Origin: Flavobacteriales bacterium
Lineage (GTDB): Bacteria; Bacteroidota; Bacteroidia; Flavobacteriales_D; Sanyastnellaceae
Length of the DNA stretch: 47,417 nt
Assembly: GCA_016722445.1 (NCBI GenBank)
Contig: JADKIZ010000032.1
Span: 1-47,417, forward strand
Reading direction: 5' to 3'
The notes beneath the pieces are model-generated. The model worked only from the letters and a program-made list of their open reading frames with translations, was not told where the DNA came from and searched no databases. Positions 10,226 to 17,861 of this stretch are shown one piece after another; the stretch's first letter is position 1; each line of letters starts with the position of its first letter. The translations under genes were made by a program, and so were the position numbers.

Positions 10226-10274
10226 GTAGCACATTTTTGTGTAGCACTTTATGTGCTACATGAAAAGGTGCTAC
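10226..10274. repeat. Four-arm nested inverted repeat, GTAGCAC/GTGCTAC type
   Basis: GTAGCAC occurs at 10226 and 10241, and GTGCTAC at 10253 and 10268, with spacers of 8, 5 and 8 bases. The outermost right arm is followed by a T run (10275-10280), so it might also end transcription on the + strand. At the two later cassette junctions only one GTAGCAC arm remains. Confidence 0.75.
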
Positions 10275-10286
10275 TTTTTTGCCTCA

Positions 10287-10775
10287 ATGTGAACTCACCC
10301 TGGAAATTCCCATACAGTTGTCTACCGAATTCCGGTTTCATTTAGCCAGACACAAGTAATAGTTTATTTCGAAATATTTTGAAGGTGCTAGCATTTTAGC
10401 GATCCACATGTGGAGAGGATTTCACTCTTGTTGACAGACCCAAATGGTCATCACATCCGCCTGATATATGGAGTGATTAATTTGAGCAGGAATAAGGTGG
10501 TCAATTGCGGCGGAATTTCCATGCACTCGCCTGGATGTGGTCATACAACAACGAAAAGTCTCACAGCTCATTCGATTATCGCACCACCGTCCAGTTCAAA
10601 TTGAAATATGGAAAACTCCACTTACGCAAATGCCAATGCGAGTTTCCCACATTCCAACATGACAACATCAAGAACAACTTAAAAAGTATAATTATGGACA
10701 CTAAGGTTTGGGGGGAGCTTTCAAAGCCTTCTTCCTGTTAACTTTGACAATCTAACAGTTAAACGTTGGAAACCG
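10287..10775. repeat. Cassette-flank direct repeat R1, copy 1 (non-coding)
   Basis: About 490 bp that recurs at 13846-14327 and, truncated, at 17559-17659. Shared blocks include CCAGACACAAGTAA near 10347, GATCCACATGTGGAGAG near 10400 and GACAATCTAACAGTTAAACG near 10746. Open frames through it are broken by indels between copies, so it is not coding, except that the last ~75 bases are open in frame with the next gene. They read FDNLTVKRWKP, the linker usually seen before the DYYPYG motif of Bacteroidota Rhs proteins. Confidence 0.75.
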
Positions 10776-11867
10776 ATGGTACGTGCTTCCTATGACTATT
10801 ATCCGTATGGTCTCACTTGGAGAAATCCTGCTGAGCCTGGCACTGATAATGAGCTATATGATTGCACATACCAAGACAAAGAATTTCAGTTTGGGGAATT
10901 TGGGGATGGCGTTGGGTTGATGCTCCATGATTTTCATGCACGGATGTATGATGGGACAATTGGAAGATGGATGGTACCTGATCCAGCGGCGCAGTTTGCT
11001 AATCCTTATTTGGCAATGGGGAATAATCCTTCGAGTTTAGTTGATCCCAATGGAACTTGGTCGATAAATTCATTTCTCGATCAGCATGATTTCGAGTGGC
11101 AGAAAAGAAACCTTCCGCTTGCTATCAAGTTTAATTCGCCTTTTGGTACAGAACAAAGAGGTATTGGATTCGATGTTTCGATTGGTATACCCAAAAATTC
11201 GATTATTGGAGGACGTGTGAATCTTGGTGCGTCTTATTATAATAAGAACTATCATAATCCTAAAGGATGGGAAACTCGTTTTGGTGTTGAGGCAAATCTC
11301 GTGAGATTTGTTAGCATTGGTACAATGCATTATTCCAGCGGCGAAACATCACAAACAACAAGCGTAGTACAAATAGGCAGTGGCACCAACTCATTTAGAT
11401 ACGAAAATGACTGGATGGGCGGGTTGCCTGCGGATAATCATGATAGATATAGAACAACCGGTGCAATATTGAAATTGGGGGTGTTAAAAATTAACTTAAA
11501 TTTGTTTACTGGTAGCCCAGGAGGCCCAAATTCCAATAAAGACCCGAAAGCATATTCCGAAGGTTATGATGATGGCAGATATGTGGACGATAAATCAATC
11601 TTTGGTTGGCGAAATGATGGGGATTGGGTGCGGATTTACAAGCCGCATGATGGTTTTGATCCGGATAAATACAGAGATGGCGTCATGTCATTTCAAATTG
11701 GCGCATTCAGAATTGGTCGTAATAGTGAAGCAATTAGGAACGCATTTCAAAACCAATTTGCACATGACATTATTTTGAAAGGTGACGTACCTCATTTTAG
11801 AATTTTGGACATTAAACCAAAATGGTCACTCCAGATCGCGAATGGAAACGGCAACTCAACTTGGTAA
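10776..11867 (+). CDS. Orphan Rhs C-terminal tip with predicted toxin domain, cassette A
   Basis: A 363-residue protein holding only the last part of an Rhs protein plus a tip domain. Residues 1-95 are the Rhs core C-terminus: DYYPYGLTWRNP, then RMYDGTIGRWMVPDP and NPSSLVDPNGTW, the usual cleavage and junction region. The rest (~260 residues) is beta-rich with YENDW, NLFTGSPGGP, RIGRNSEAIRNAFQNQ and AHD. From memory this resembles the polymorphic toxin type 23 family (Ntox23), whose activity I do not know; a search is needed to confirm. No YD repeats and no export signal are present, so it is a displaced tip that would act only after recombination onto a full-length rhs gene, or is silent. 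Start: ATG 10776 is the first ATG, but the frame is open further upstream. The lipoprotein gene follows after 12 bp. Confidence 0.75.
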   Translation: MVRASYDYYPYGLTWRNPAEPGTDNELYDCTYQDKEFQFGEFGDGVGLMLHDFHARMYDGTIGRWMVPDPAAQFANPYLAMGNNPSSLVDPNGTWSINSFLDQHDFEWQKRNLPLAIKFNSPFGTEQRGIGFDVSIGIPKNSIIGGRVNLGASYYNKNYHNPKGWETRFGVEANLVRFVSIGTMHYSSGETSQTTSVVQIGSGTNSFRYENDWMGGLPADNHDRYRTTGAILKLGVLKINLNLFTGSPGGPNSNKDPKAYSEGYDDGRYVDDKSIFGWRNDGDWVRIYKPHDGFDPDKYRDGVMSFQIGAFRIGRNSEAIRNAFQNQFAHDIILKGDVPHFRILDIKPKWSLQIANGNGNSTW

Positions 11868-11879
11868 ATACTTTATAGA

Positions 11880-12407
11880 ATGAAATGGCTCATAGCGTGT
11901 TCATTATTATCAACAATTACTTTGATCTCTTGTTTGAAAATAAGAGAATGCAGGTTGGAACTCAATCGAATGGATTACTATTCTACTGAACTTAGAGTGC
12001 AAGGTTACTATTATTCTGTGGAGAACGATGGTACGATATTACCAACTTATATACTATATAGAAATGGGGTTTTGTTGAAGCTGAATGGAGGACCATACAC
12101 AGAAATGGAATTGTCAAATGCTGAAGCCGCTTGGCTTTCGGAGAGGAGCAAGGAATTGCGAAGAGATGTTCATATGGATTGGGGAATATTTTTAGTTCAT
12201 CAAGATAAAATCGTTATAGAAACATGGGGGCCGTCACGCGGAGGCGCCCCTCCTCTATATAGGATAGAAGGTTATATAGTTAACGATTCAATTTTTGTGA
12301 CCACCGAATTTAATAATTGTCTTGGAGAGGCAGGAAGAGATGAAGATACATACTATTTTAAGCATCTTGCTCAAAAACCGGACAGCACTAATACCGTTAT
12401 TGAATGA
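11880..12407 (+). CDS. Lipoprotein, candidate immunity factor, cassette A
   Basis: A 175-residue protein with a lipoprotein signal: a charged start, hydrophobic stretch and LISC lipobox with Cys18. I do not recognise the mature domain. It has an LNRMDY motif shortly after the signal and the pair WGIFLVHQDKI and ETWGPS, conserved in the cassette B copy. It starts 12 bp after the toxin-tip stop and overlaps the next gene by 4 bp (ATGA), so the three genes look like one translation-coupled operon. Position after a toxin tip suggests an immunity role, and the signal puts it in the periplasm or at a membrane. That role is inferred from order only; it could also be an accessory surface protein. Confidence 0.7.
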   Translation: MKWLIACSLLSTITLISCLKIRECRLELNRMDYYSTELRVQGYYYSVENDGTILPTYILYRNGVLLKLNGGPYTEMELSNAEAAWLSERSKELRRDVHMDWGIFLVHQDKIVIETWGPSRGGAPPLYRIEGYIVNDSIFVTTEFNNCLGEAGRDEDTYYFKHLAQKPDSTNTVIE

Positions 12408-13009
12408 AAATACGGTTGGCTCAAATATTAATTTGCTCAATTATGATTTCTACAAATCATTCAATGGCAAATGCACTGTCTATTGGCGCTTCTTTGGATA
12501 GTATACAACCCAAAAACTCGGTTTTCGGAAGGGTTTTAACAGGCTATGAATGTGCTTTTCAACAACGGCTGAGTGAACCTGTTTATCCTGCATATAGCGG
12601 TGCACTTGAGTTCGTAAGTAAAGGTATGTTGAATTTCAATGTGGGTTTTGGGCAAAGTAATTCAATTCAGAAAAGAAATTTGTTTGGCTATGTATACTCT
12701 TGGCAATTAAAATATACCTTCATTGGAGTGGGAGTGGACTTTCGCATAAAGATGACAAAGATTTTTACGTATCGCAATAGTGCTTCGCTTTATCAAAAGT
12801 TTGTTCGAAAAACGCTCAATACTAACAATGAAGAGATCGTTCCATTCTTGAAGGAGCCATTTCAAAGGAAGCTTTCATTCGGACTTTCAATGGCTGTAGA
12901 ATGTGATCTGTCACCATCATGTCAATTATTTCTTGAAGGAGGATGGCAAATTACTGCACTAAGTGTTGGGATTCGTTTGCGAATTTTTGAGTTAAACCGA
13001 AAAGAGTAG
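12404..13009 (+). CDS. Exported beta-rich (outer-membrane-like) protein, cassette A
   Basis: A 201-residue protein with a probable Sec signal peptide (about residues 1-22, ending SMA). The rest alternates aromatic and small residues, as in small outer-membrane beta-barrels: VNVGFGQ-like strands, RNLFGYVYSWQLKY, FLEGGWQITALSVGIRLRI. It overlaps the preceding lipoprotein gene by 4 bp. Its cassette B partner at 15950 shares FQQRLS.PVYPAY, QKRNLFGY and EIVPFLKEPFQR. I do not recognise a named family. Together with the lipoprotein it may be a two-part immunity system at the envelope; this is inference from the operon layout. No promoter or gene follows for 200 bp. Confidence 0.7.
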   Translation: MKIRLAQILICSIMISTNHSMANALSIGASLDSIQPKNSVFGRVLTGYECAFQQRLSEPVYPAYSGALEFVSKGMLNFNVGFGQSNSIQKRNLFGYVYSWQLKYTFIGVGVDFRIKMTKIFTYRNSASLYQKFVRKTLNTNNEEIVPFLKEPFQRKLSFGLSMAVECDLSPSCQLFLEGGWQITALSVGIRLRIFELNRKE

Positions 13010-13130
13010 TTTGAAAATCATTTTGATAATTTCTTGTGCGAGAGCGGTGTTGCGGGAAACTATGAATTCAATGGCATAAACAATTCATTGAAGAAACCAC
13101 TCAAATTGCTATAATTTAGATGATTGAAGA

Positions 13131-13159
13131 TTTGATAATAGCATTTAACATTAGATTTG
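13131..13159 (+). promoter_or_regulatory. Possible Bacteroidota-type promoter before the small lipoprotein gene, cassette A
   Basis: TTTG at 13131-13134 and TAGATTTG at 13152-13159 match the -33 TTTG and -7 TAnnTTTG pattern known for Bacteroidota, with 17 bases between them. The gene start is 50 bp downstream. Such matches also arise by chance in AT-rich DNA, so support is modest. Confidence 0.35.
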
Positions 13160-13209
13160 GCTTCAAAAAGAGATATTAGATTGTATTTTTAGTAGTATTA
13201 TTTACTTCT

Positions 13210-13611
13210 ATGACTAAGGCAATATTTCCAAATATTTGTATGCTGGTTTTGCTGGTAATGACATCTTGTAAAAAAGAAAAAAATCGAATCTGTCAACTAT
13301 ATGAGTCGAATGTTGGCTATTCCGTTGGTACTATCCAATCTTATCATTCAAGTCCATTTAAGGTGGTTTACGATTATGATTTTAGCGTAAATGGAAACTT
13401 ATAGAGTGGTGAAGAACGTGGATATGGTAGTGGTCAGGAGGATGATGGGTTGCTTGGCAAGGAATTCATTGTTATCTATGAACTAGACGACCCCACGAAC
13501 AATGATTTGAACAGTGATTTCTACATTGAAAGTGTAGCTGACTATCAGGATTTTCTGAGCAAATATGCCAGTTCCCCACCACCACCTGACTTTCCGAACA
13601 AGTGTAAATAA
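13210..13611 (+). pseudogene. Small lipoprotein gene with an in-frame stop, cassette A
   Basis: The full frame would encode 133 residues: a short lipoprotein signal with Cys after VMTS, a K-rich segment, then a domain with NRICQLYESNVGYSVG and EEDGLLG-type acidic stretches that I do not recognise. TAG at 13402-13404 stops it after 64 residues; cassette B has TAT at this place, so a single T-to-G change explains it. The sequence after the stop stays in frame and nearly identical to cassette B down to TAA at 13609-13611, so the damage is recent or a base-call error. It has its own spacer upstream, so it is probably transcribed apart from the toxin operon. Confidence 0.65.
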
Positions 13612-13845
13612 AACGTGACGTGAGCCTTGACTTCCCCCTCAAAACGGGATCATTCCAAGGTGGAGTAAGACGCTTGTTGTTTGATCTTTAAAATCCAATC
13701 GGCAAAATGAGAAAGTAGAATTCAATGGGGTGCTTTGGAAACCATTTTGATAATTCAATTTTACATGGATCACATTTTACGGATCAGAAAAAGTGATCCA
13801 ATAATTTTGATCCAAGAATTGAAGTAGCACTTTTTCGACTTTAAC
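13612..13845. repeat. Cassette-tail direct repeat R2, copy 1 (non-coding)
   Basis: Nearly identical to 17322-17558, starting with AACGTGACGTGAGCC and running through CAAAACGGGATCATTCC. The identity continues back into the small lipoprotein gene and forward into R1. No gene is visible. It contains the four-arm GGATCA element and one GTAGCAC arm at about 13833. Confidence 0.75.
13767..13813. repeat. Four-arm nested inverted repeat, GGATCA/TGATCC type, copy 1
   Basis: GGATCA occurs at 13767 and 13781, and TGATCC at 13794 and 13808, giving the same 14-13-14 spacing as the GGAGCA element at 10174. The spacers differ in sequence (CATTTTAC here, A-runs there), so spacing and complementarity are kept while sequence is not. 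Confidence 0.75.
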
Positions 13846-14327
13846 GAAAACTCACCCAGGAAATTTCCAAACAGTTGACAGCCGAATTCCGGTTTTATTT
13901 ATCCAGACACAAGTAAGAGTTTATTTCGAAATATTTTGAAGGTGTATGCATGTGAACGATCCACATGTGGAGAGAATTTCACTCTTGTTGATAGACCCAA
14001 ATGGTCATCACACGGGCCTGATATATGGAGTGATTAATTTGAGCAGGAATTGAGTGGTCAACTGTGGCGGAATTTCCATACACTCGCCTGGATGTGGTCA
14101 TACAATAACGAAAAGTCTCACAGCGCATTGAATTATCACACCCCCCCCCGAGTTCATGTTGAAATATGGAAAACTCCACTTACGCAAATGCCAATGCGAG
14201 TTTCCCACATTCCAACATGACAACAATAACTCAAAAAGTATAATTTTGGACACTAAGGTTTGGGGGGAGCTTTCAAAGCCTTCTTCCTGTTAACTTTGAC
14301 AATCTAACAGTTAAACGCTGGAAACCG
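13846..14327. repeat. Cassette-flank direct repeat R1, copy 2 (non-coding)
   Basis: Second copy of the flank seen at 10287-10775, about 7 bp shorter with scattered substitutions and indels (for example a run of nine C near 14142). The last ~75 bases again read FDNLTVKRWKP in frame with the following Rhs tip. Confidence 0.75.
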
Positions 14328-15419
14328 ATGGTACGTGCCTCATATGACTATTATCCATATGGTCTCACTTGGAGAAATCCTGCTGAGCCTGGTGCAGATA
14401 ATGACCTATATGATTGCACATTCCAAGACAAAGAATTTCAGTTTGGGGAATTTGGGGATGGCGTTGGATTGATGCTCCATGATTTTCATGCACGGATGTA
14501 TGATGGGACAATTGGAAGATGGATGGTCCCAGATCCAAAGGCGCAGTTTGCAAATCCGTATTTGGCCATGGGGAACAATCCAACGAGTTTAATTGATCCA
14601 GATGGAACTTGGACGATAAGTTCATTCATTGAAAAGCACGATTTTGAATGGCAAAAAAGAAATTTACCATTTGCTTTTAAAATAACATCTCCCTTTGGAA
14701 CTGAGCAAAGAGGTTTTGGTTTTGATGTTTCTATTGGAATTCCTAAAAATCATCTTGGTCTTGGTGGTCGTATTAATTTGGGCGCATCATACTATTTTAA
14801 AAACTATCACAATCCAAAAGGATGGGAGACAAGATTTGGTTTGGAAGCAAATCTTGGGTCTATTTTTAGTGTCGGTACTATGCATTATTCAAGCGGAGAA
14901 AATTCGCCAACTACCAGTATCGTGCAAATAGGTAGTCATAACTTTTCTGCTAAATATGAGAATGATTGGATGCGTAGTTTACCTGCAGATAATGGCGATA
15001 GGTTCAGAACTGCAGCAGTGAATTTGAAATTGGGAATGTTAAAGGTAAATTTGAACATGTTTACTGGTGACCCAGGAGGTCCACAGGCATATTTAGATCC
15101 CAATTCTTATTATGAATGCATCGATGACGGCAAGTATGTTAAAAATGAACGTTTTGGAATAAAAAATGACGGAGATTGGGCAAAAATATATCATTCATAC
15201 AATGGCTCAACTCCGGATAAGTATCGTGATGGGGTGCTCACTTTTCAATTCGGCAACTTCAGAATTGGCAGGAATAGTGAAGGTATAAGAAACGCATTTC
15301 AGAATCAGATGGCACATGATTGGCTCAGACATGGTACATCTCCTCACTTTAAGATCTTGGATATTAAACCCAGATGGTCTATTCAGTTTTCGGATGGCAA
15401 TGGTAACTCTAACTGGTAG
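14328..15419 (+). CDS. Orphan Rhs C-terminal tip with predicted toxin domain, cassette B
   Basis: A 363-residue paralogue of the cassette A tip, of exactly the same length. The first ~95 residues (DYYPYGLTWRNP, RMYDGTIGRWMVPDP, NPTSLIDPDGTW) are almost identical. The tip domain is clearly diverged but keeps GFDVSIGIPKN, NPKGWETRFG, YENDW, NMFTGDPGGP, RIGRNSEGIRNAFQNQ and AHD. It would therefore be the same toxin family (resembling type 23, by recall) with a different specificity or age. There is no full-length Rhs body, secretion signal or PAAR/VgrG gene nearby. The lipoprotein gene begins 4 bp after the stop. High conservation at the 5' side and divergence further in fits exchange of tips by recombination. 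Confidence 0.75.
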   Translation: MVRASYDYYPYGLTWRNPAEPGADNDLYDCTFQDKEFQFGEFGDGVGLMLHDFHARMYDGTIGRWMVPDPKAQFANPYLAMGNNPTSLIDPDGTWTISSFIEKHDFEWQKRNLPFAFKITSPFGTEQRGFGFDVSIGIPKNHLGLGGRINLGASYYFKNYHNPKGWETRFGLEANLGSIFSVGTMHYSSGENSPTTSIVQIGSHNFSAKYENDWMRSLPADNGDRFRTAAVNLKLGMLKVNLNMFTGDPGGPQAYLDPNSYYECIDDGKYVKNERFGIKNDGDWAKIYHSYNGSTPDKYRDGVLTFQFGNFRIGRNSEGIRNAFQNQMAHDWLRHGTSPHFKILDIKPRWSIQFSDGNGNSNW

Positions 15420-15423
15420 TAAA

Positions 15424-15953
15424 ATGAAAAGAATACAACTGGTTTGTGCAATCTTATTGGTCTTCATATCTTTTGGCTGTGATAAAATTAATTATTGTCA
15501 CCAGGATTGAATCGAAAGGACTATAAATCCAACGATTTAAAGATTCATGGATATTATTATATCCTCGATGATGCAGGAAATATCGAGCCCCACTATGTAT
15601 TTTATCGGAACGGAGTTGTTCAAAAGCTTGTTGCTGGAGCACCAGATCAAGAATTGTCAGAAACAGAAGCGTTTTGGTTTACGGACGAATACAAGCACTA
15701 TAGTAAGGACGATTTACTGAAATGGGGAGTCTTTTTGATTCATGAAGGAAAAATTGCACTTGAGACCTGGAGTCCCTCGATGGGATTTGCTGCGCCCCTT
15801 ACTCGCCGACAAGGCATCATCACAAGTGATTCCACTTTTGTAATTACGAGTTATGAAACATGCGAGGGTGATTCAGGATATGAGGGAGATGTAACTTTTT
15901 ATTTTAAACCATTGCCTGAAAAACCAGACAGCAACAATAACGTGATTGAATGA
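15424..15953 (+). CDS. Lipoprotein, candidate immunity factor, cassette B (frameshifted)
   Basis: Counterpart of 11880-12407. It starts with ATG 15424 and a lipoprotein signal ending ISFGC (Cys19). The frame breaks near 15505: reading CAGGAATTG for CAGGATTG restores HQELNRKDY, matching the ELNRMDY of cassette A. The rest (to 15953) reads on: KIHGYYYILDD, WGVFLIHEGKI and ETWSPS. One missing A is the simplest explanation, so it may be intact in the real genome; otherwise only a 28-residue signal would be made. It overlaps the next gene by 4 bp. Function is unknown; an immunity role is inferred from position. Confidence 0.65.
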
Positions 15954-16552
15954 AAACACTCTTCTATAAGTTGGTTGTCAGTATTTTGATGATTGGCTTG
16001 TTCAATACATATGCGACGGCTCAAAATACACTTCTTAATCCTGATAGTGGTAACACTAGGTTTTCGATTTGGGGGCGGGGTTTAACAGGCTTCGAATGTG
16101 GTTTTCAGCAACGACTGAGCGATCCGGTCTATCCTGCATATTACGGCGCAATTGAGTTGGTAGGTAAAAGAATGGTGAATTTGAGCTTGTGTTGGGGTCA
16201 AAGTCAATCTGTACAAAAGAGAAATCTATTTGGGTATGATTACACCTGGAAGTTCAAGTATGCGTTTCTTGGCATTGGGGCGGATGCGCGAATCAAAATG
16301 ACCGGGTTATTTACCCTTCGTGTTAGCACAGCGCTTTACCGAAAATTTGCAACACCAACTCTTCATTCCGTGAACCAGGAGATTGTTCCTTTTTTGAAAG
16401 AACCATTTCAACGCAATCTATCTTTTGGATTATCTGCAGCCGTGGAGTACAACATAAATCCGTGGTTTCAGATTTTTCTTGAGGGCGGATATCAAGTTAC
16501 AATGCTGAGTTTTGGGCTCCGTGCCGGACTACCCTTGATACAAAGGAGATGA
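15950..16552 (+). CDS. Exported beta-rich (outer-membrane-like) protein, cassette B
   Basis: A 200-residue paralogue of 12404-13009 with a clear signal peptide (MKTLFYKLVVSILMIG to ATAQ, about 25 residues). The mature part is beta-strand-rich and shares the RNLFGY and EIVPFLKEPFQR blocks with its partner. The overlap with the upstream lipoprotein gene (ATGA) suggests coupled translation. No known family was recognised. If the pair works as immunity, the toxin target is probably in the envelope or the toxin is met there; this is a hypothesis. Confidence 0.7.
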   Translation: MKTLFYKLVVSILMIGLFNTYATAQNTLLNPDSGNTRFSIWGRGLTGFECGFQQRLSDPVYPAYYGAIELVGKRMVNLSLCWGQSQSVQKRNLFGYDYTWKFKYAFLGIGADARIKMTGLFTLRVSTALYRKFATPTLHSVNQEIVPFLKEPFQRNLSFGLSAAVEYNINPWFQIFLEGGYQVTMLSFGLRAGLPLIQRR

Positions 16553-16602
16553 TCAATGCATGATTCAATAATGTAGAAAAATTCAAATTCATTTTAGTGG
16601 CA

Positions 16603-16645
16603 GGTTGACAAATCGAAATTTACTCTAGTTGGCCTTTTGTCAACC
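16603..16645. repeat. Inverted repeat after cassette B operon
   Basis: GGTTGACAAA (16603-16612) is the exact reverse complement of TTTGTCAACC (16636-16645), with a 23-base loop. It lies 50 bp after the operon's last stop. The long loop and lack of a T run make it a weak terminator candidate. The surrounding 16553-16923 stretch has no gene and no counterpart in cassette A. Confidence 0.45.
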
Positions 16646-16923
16646 AGATTTCATGAGTATGATAGCTCTTTTATAATGGACATTAGCGTTTCTAGTATTG
16701 GTTGTGAATAGCTCAAATTCAAATCAAATATGCATTTTGAAGAGCATGTGGGCAAAGAGCACCGATCACATTAATTATTCAGGCATTGCCCAAAACAAAT
16801 CTCTCAGGAGAATGACTACTCGAAATTGTGCTTGCTGATACCAATGCGGATTTAGTGATTGGTAATTAAAGTTTGAGAAGGCTGATATTACTGTCTAACT
16901 TTTTAGTGATAATTTTGATACCT

Positions 16924-17321
16924 ATGACAAAGTCCATCGTTCCAATTATTTGTTTACTAGTTGTGCTGGCAATTACCACTTGCAAAAGGAAAATCGGATC
17001 TGCCAACTCTATGAGGCAAATGTTGGCTATTCCGTTGGTACTATCCAATCTTATCATTCAAGTCCATTTAAGGTAGTTTACGATTATGATTTTAGCGTAA
17101 ATGGAAACTTATATAGTGGTGAAGAACGTGGATATGGTATAGGCCAGGAGGATGATGGGTTGCTTGGCAAGGAATTCATTGTTATCTATGAACTTGACGA
17201 CCCCACGAACAATGATTTGAACAGTGATTTTTACATTGAAACCGTAGCGGATTATCAGGATTTTTTGAACAAATACGCCAGTTCCCCGCCACCGCCTGAC
17301 TTTCCGAACAAGTGTAAATAA
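16924..17321 (+). CDS. Small lipoprotein, cassette B (frameshifted near the signal)
   Basis: Second copy of the 13210-13611 gene. ATG 16924 opens a lipoprotein signal ending AITTC, then the frame slips near 16987: TGCAAAAGG needs one more A to give CKKENRICQLYEANVGYSVG, the cassette A reading. From there the domain is open to TAA at 17319-17321, about 132 residues in all when corrected. Here TAT replaces the TAG of cassette A, so each copy is broken at a different place. Nucleotide identity between the copies is very high from about 17020 onward and lower before, which marks a recombination edge. The function is unknown. Confidence 0.6.
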
Positions 17322-17558
17322 AACGTGACGTGAGCCTTGACTTCCCCCTCAAAACGGGATCATTCCAAGGTGGAGTAAGACGCTTGTTGTTTGACCTTTA
17401 AAATCCAATCGGCAAAATGAAAAAGTAAAATTCAATGGGGTGCATTGGAAACCATTTTGATAATTCAATTTTACATGGATCACATTTTACGGATCGAAAA
17501 AAGTGATCCAATTATTTTGATCCAAGAATTTATAGTAGCACTTTTTCGACTTTAACGA
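17322..17558. repeat. Cassette-tail direct repeat R2, copy 2 (non-coding)
   Basis: Nearly identical to 13612-13845. It contains the second GGATCA/TGATCC four-arm element and a lone GTAGCAC arm at about 17535. No gene seen. Confidence 0.75.
17477..17523. repeat. Four-arm nested inverted repeat, GGATCA/TGATCC type, copy 2
   Basis: GGATCA at 17477, GGATCG at 17491 (second arm changed in its last base), TGATCC at 17504 and 17518. The 14-13-14 spacing is as in the other copies. Confidence 0.7.
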
Positions 17559-17659
17559 AAACTCACCCTGGAAATTCCCATACAGTTGTCTACCGAATAC
17601 CGGTTTTATTTATCCAGACACAAGTAAGAGTTTATTTCGAAATATTTTGAAGGTGTTAG
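17559..17659. repeat. Cassette-flank direct repeat R1, copy 3, truncated by the IS element
   Basis: About 100 bp of R1 (ACTCACCCTGG to GAAGGTGTTAG) ends exactly where the IS3-family left end begins. The remaining ~380 bp of R1 and any third Rhs-tip cassette are absent on the far side of the IS. Confidence 0.7.
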
Positions 17660-17861
17660 TGTAACCTCCCCCTAATTAGGACAGTTTGTAAATATACAAT
17701 TGCTAAAATAGTTTAGTGGCGCCATCAGGAAACGGCAGCGAGCACTGCTGGAGAGCAACTCGTCAGGGATACTGATTGTGCCACGGAGAATTTCCGCGAT
17801 AGAATGCGTTGTGCGTTTGCACAGCGCATTTTTCTTTTGGATATTCTTTGTGTGGTATGCC

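Noticed and set aside
9985..10263. 92-codon open frame before the cassettes
   Set aside because: Its second half is the poly-A and inverted-repeat tract, it has no recognisable domain, and no counterpart is kept at the later cassette junctions.
10410..10741. Overlapping open frames in flank R1
   Set aside because: The same region in copy 2 (about 13970-14250) has indels that break these frames, so the DNA is conserved but not as protein.
10776..15419. Cassettes as the missing tail of the TcC Rhs gene in the same window
   Set aside because: The core sequence before the tip differs: DYYPYGLTWRNP and IGRWMVPDP here, against YHPYGTTAYQ and LGRWLSCDP in TcC. They belong to a different Rhs lineage.
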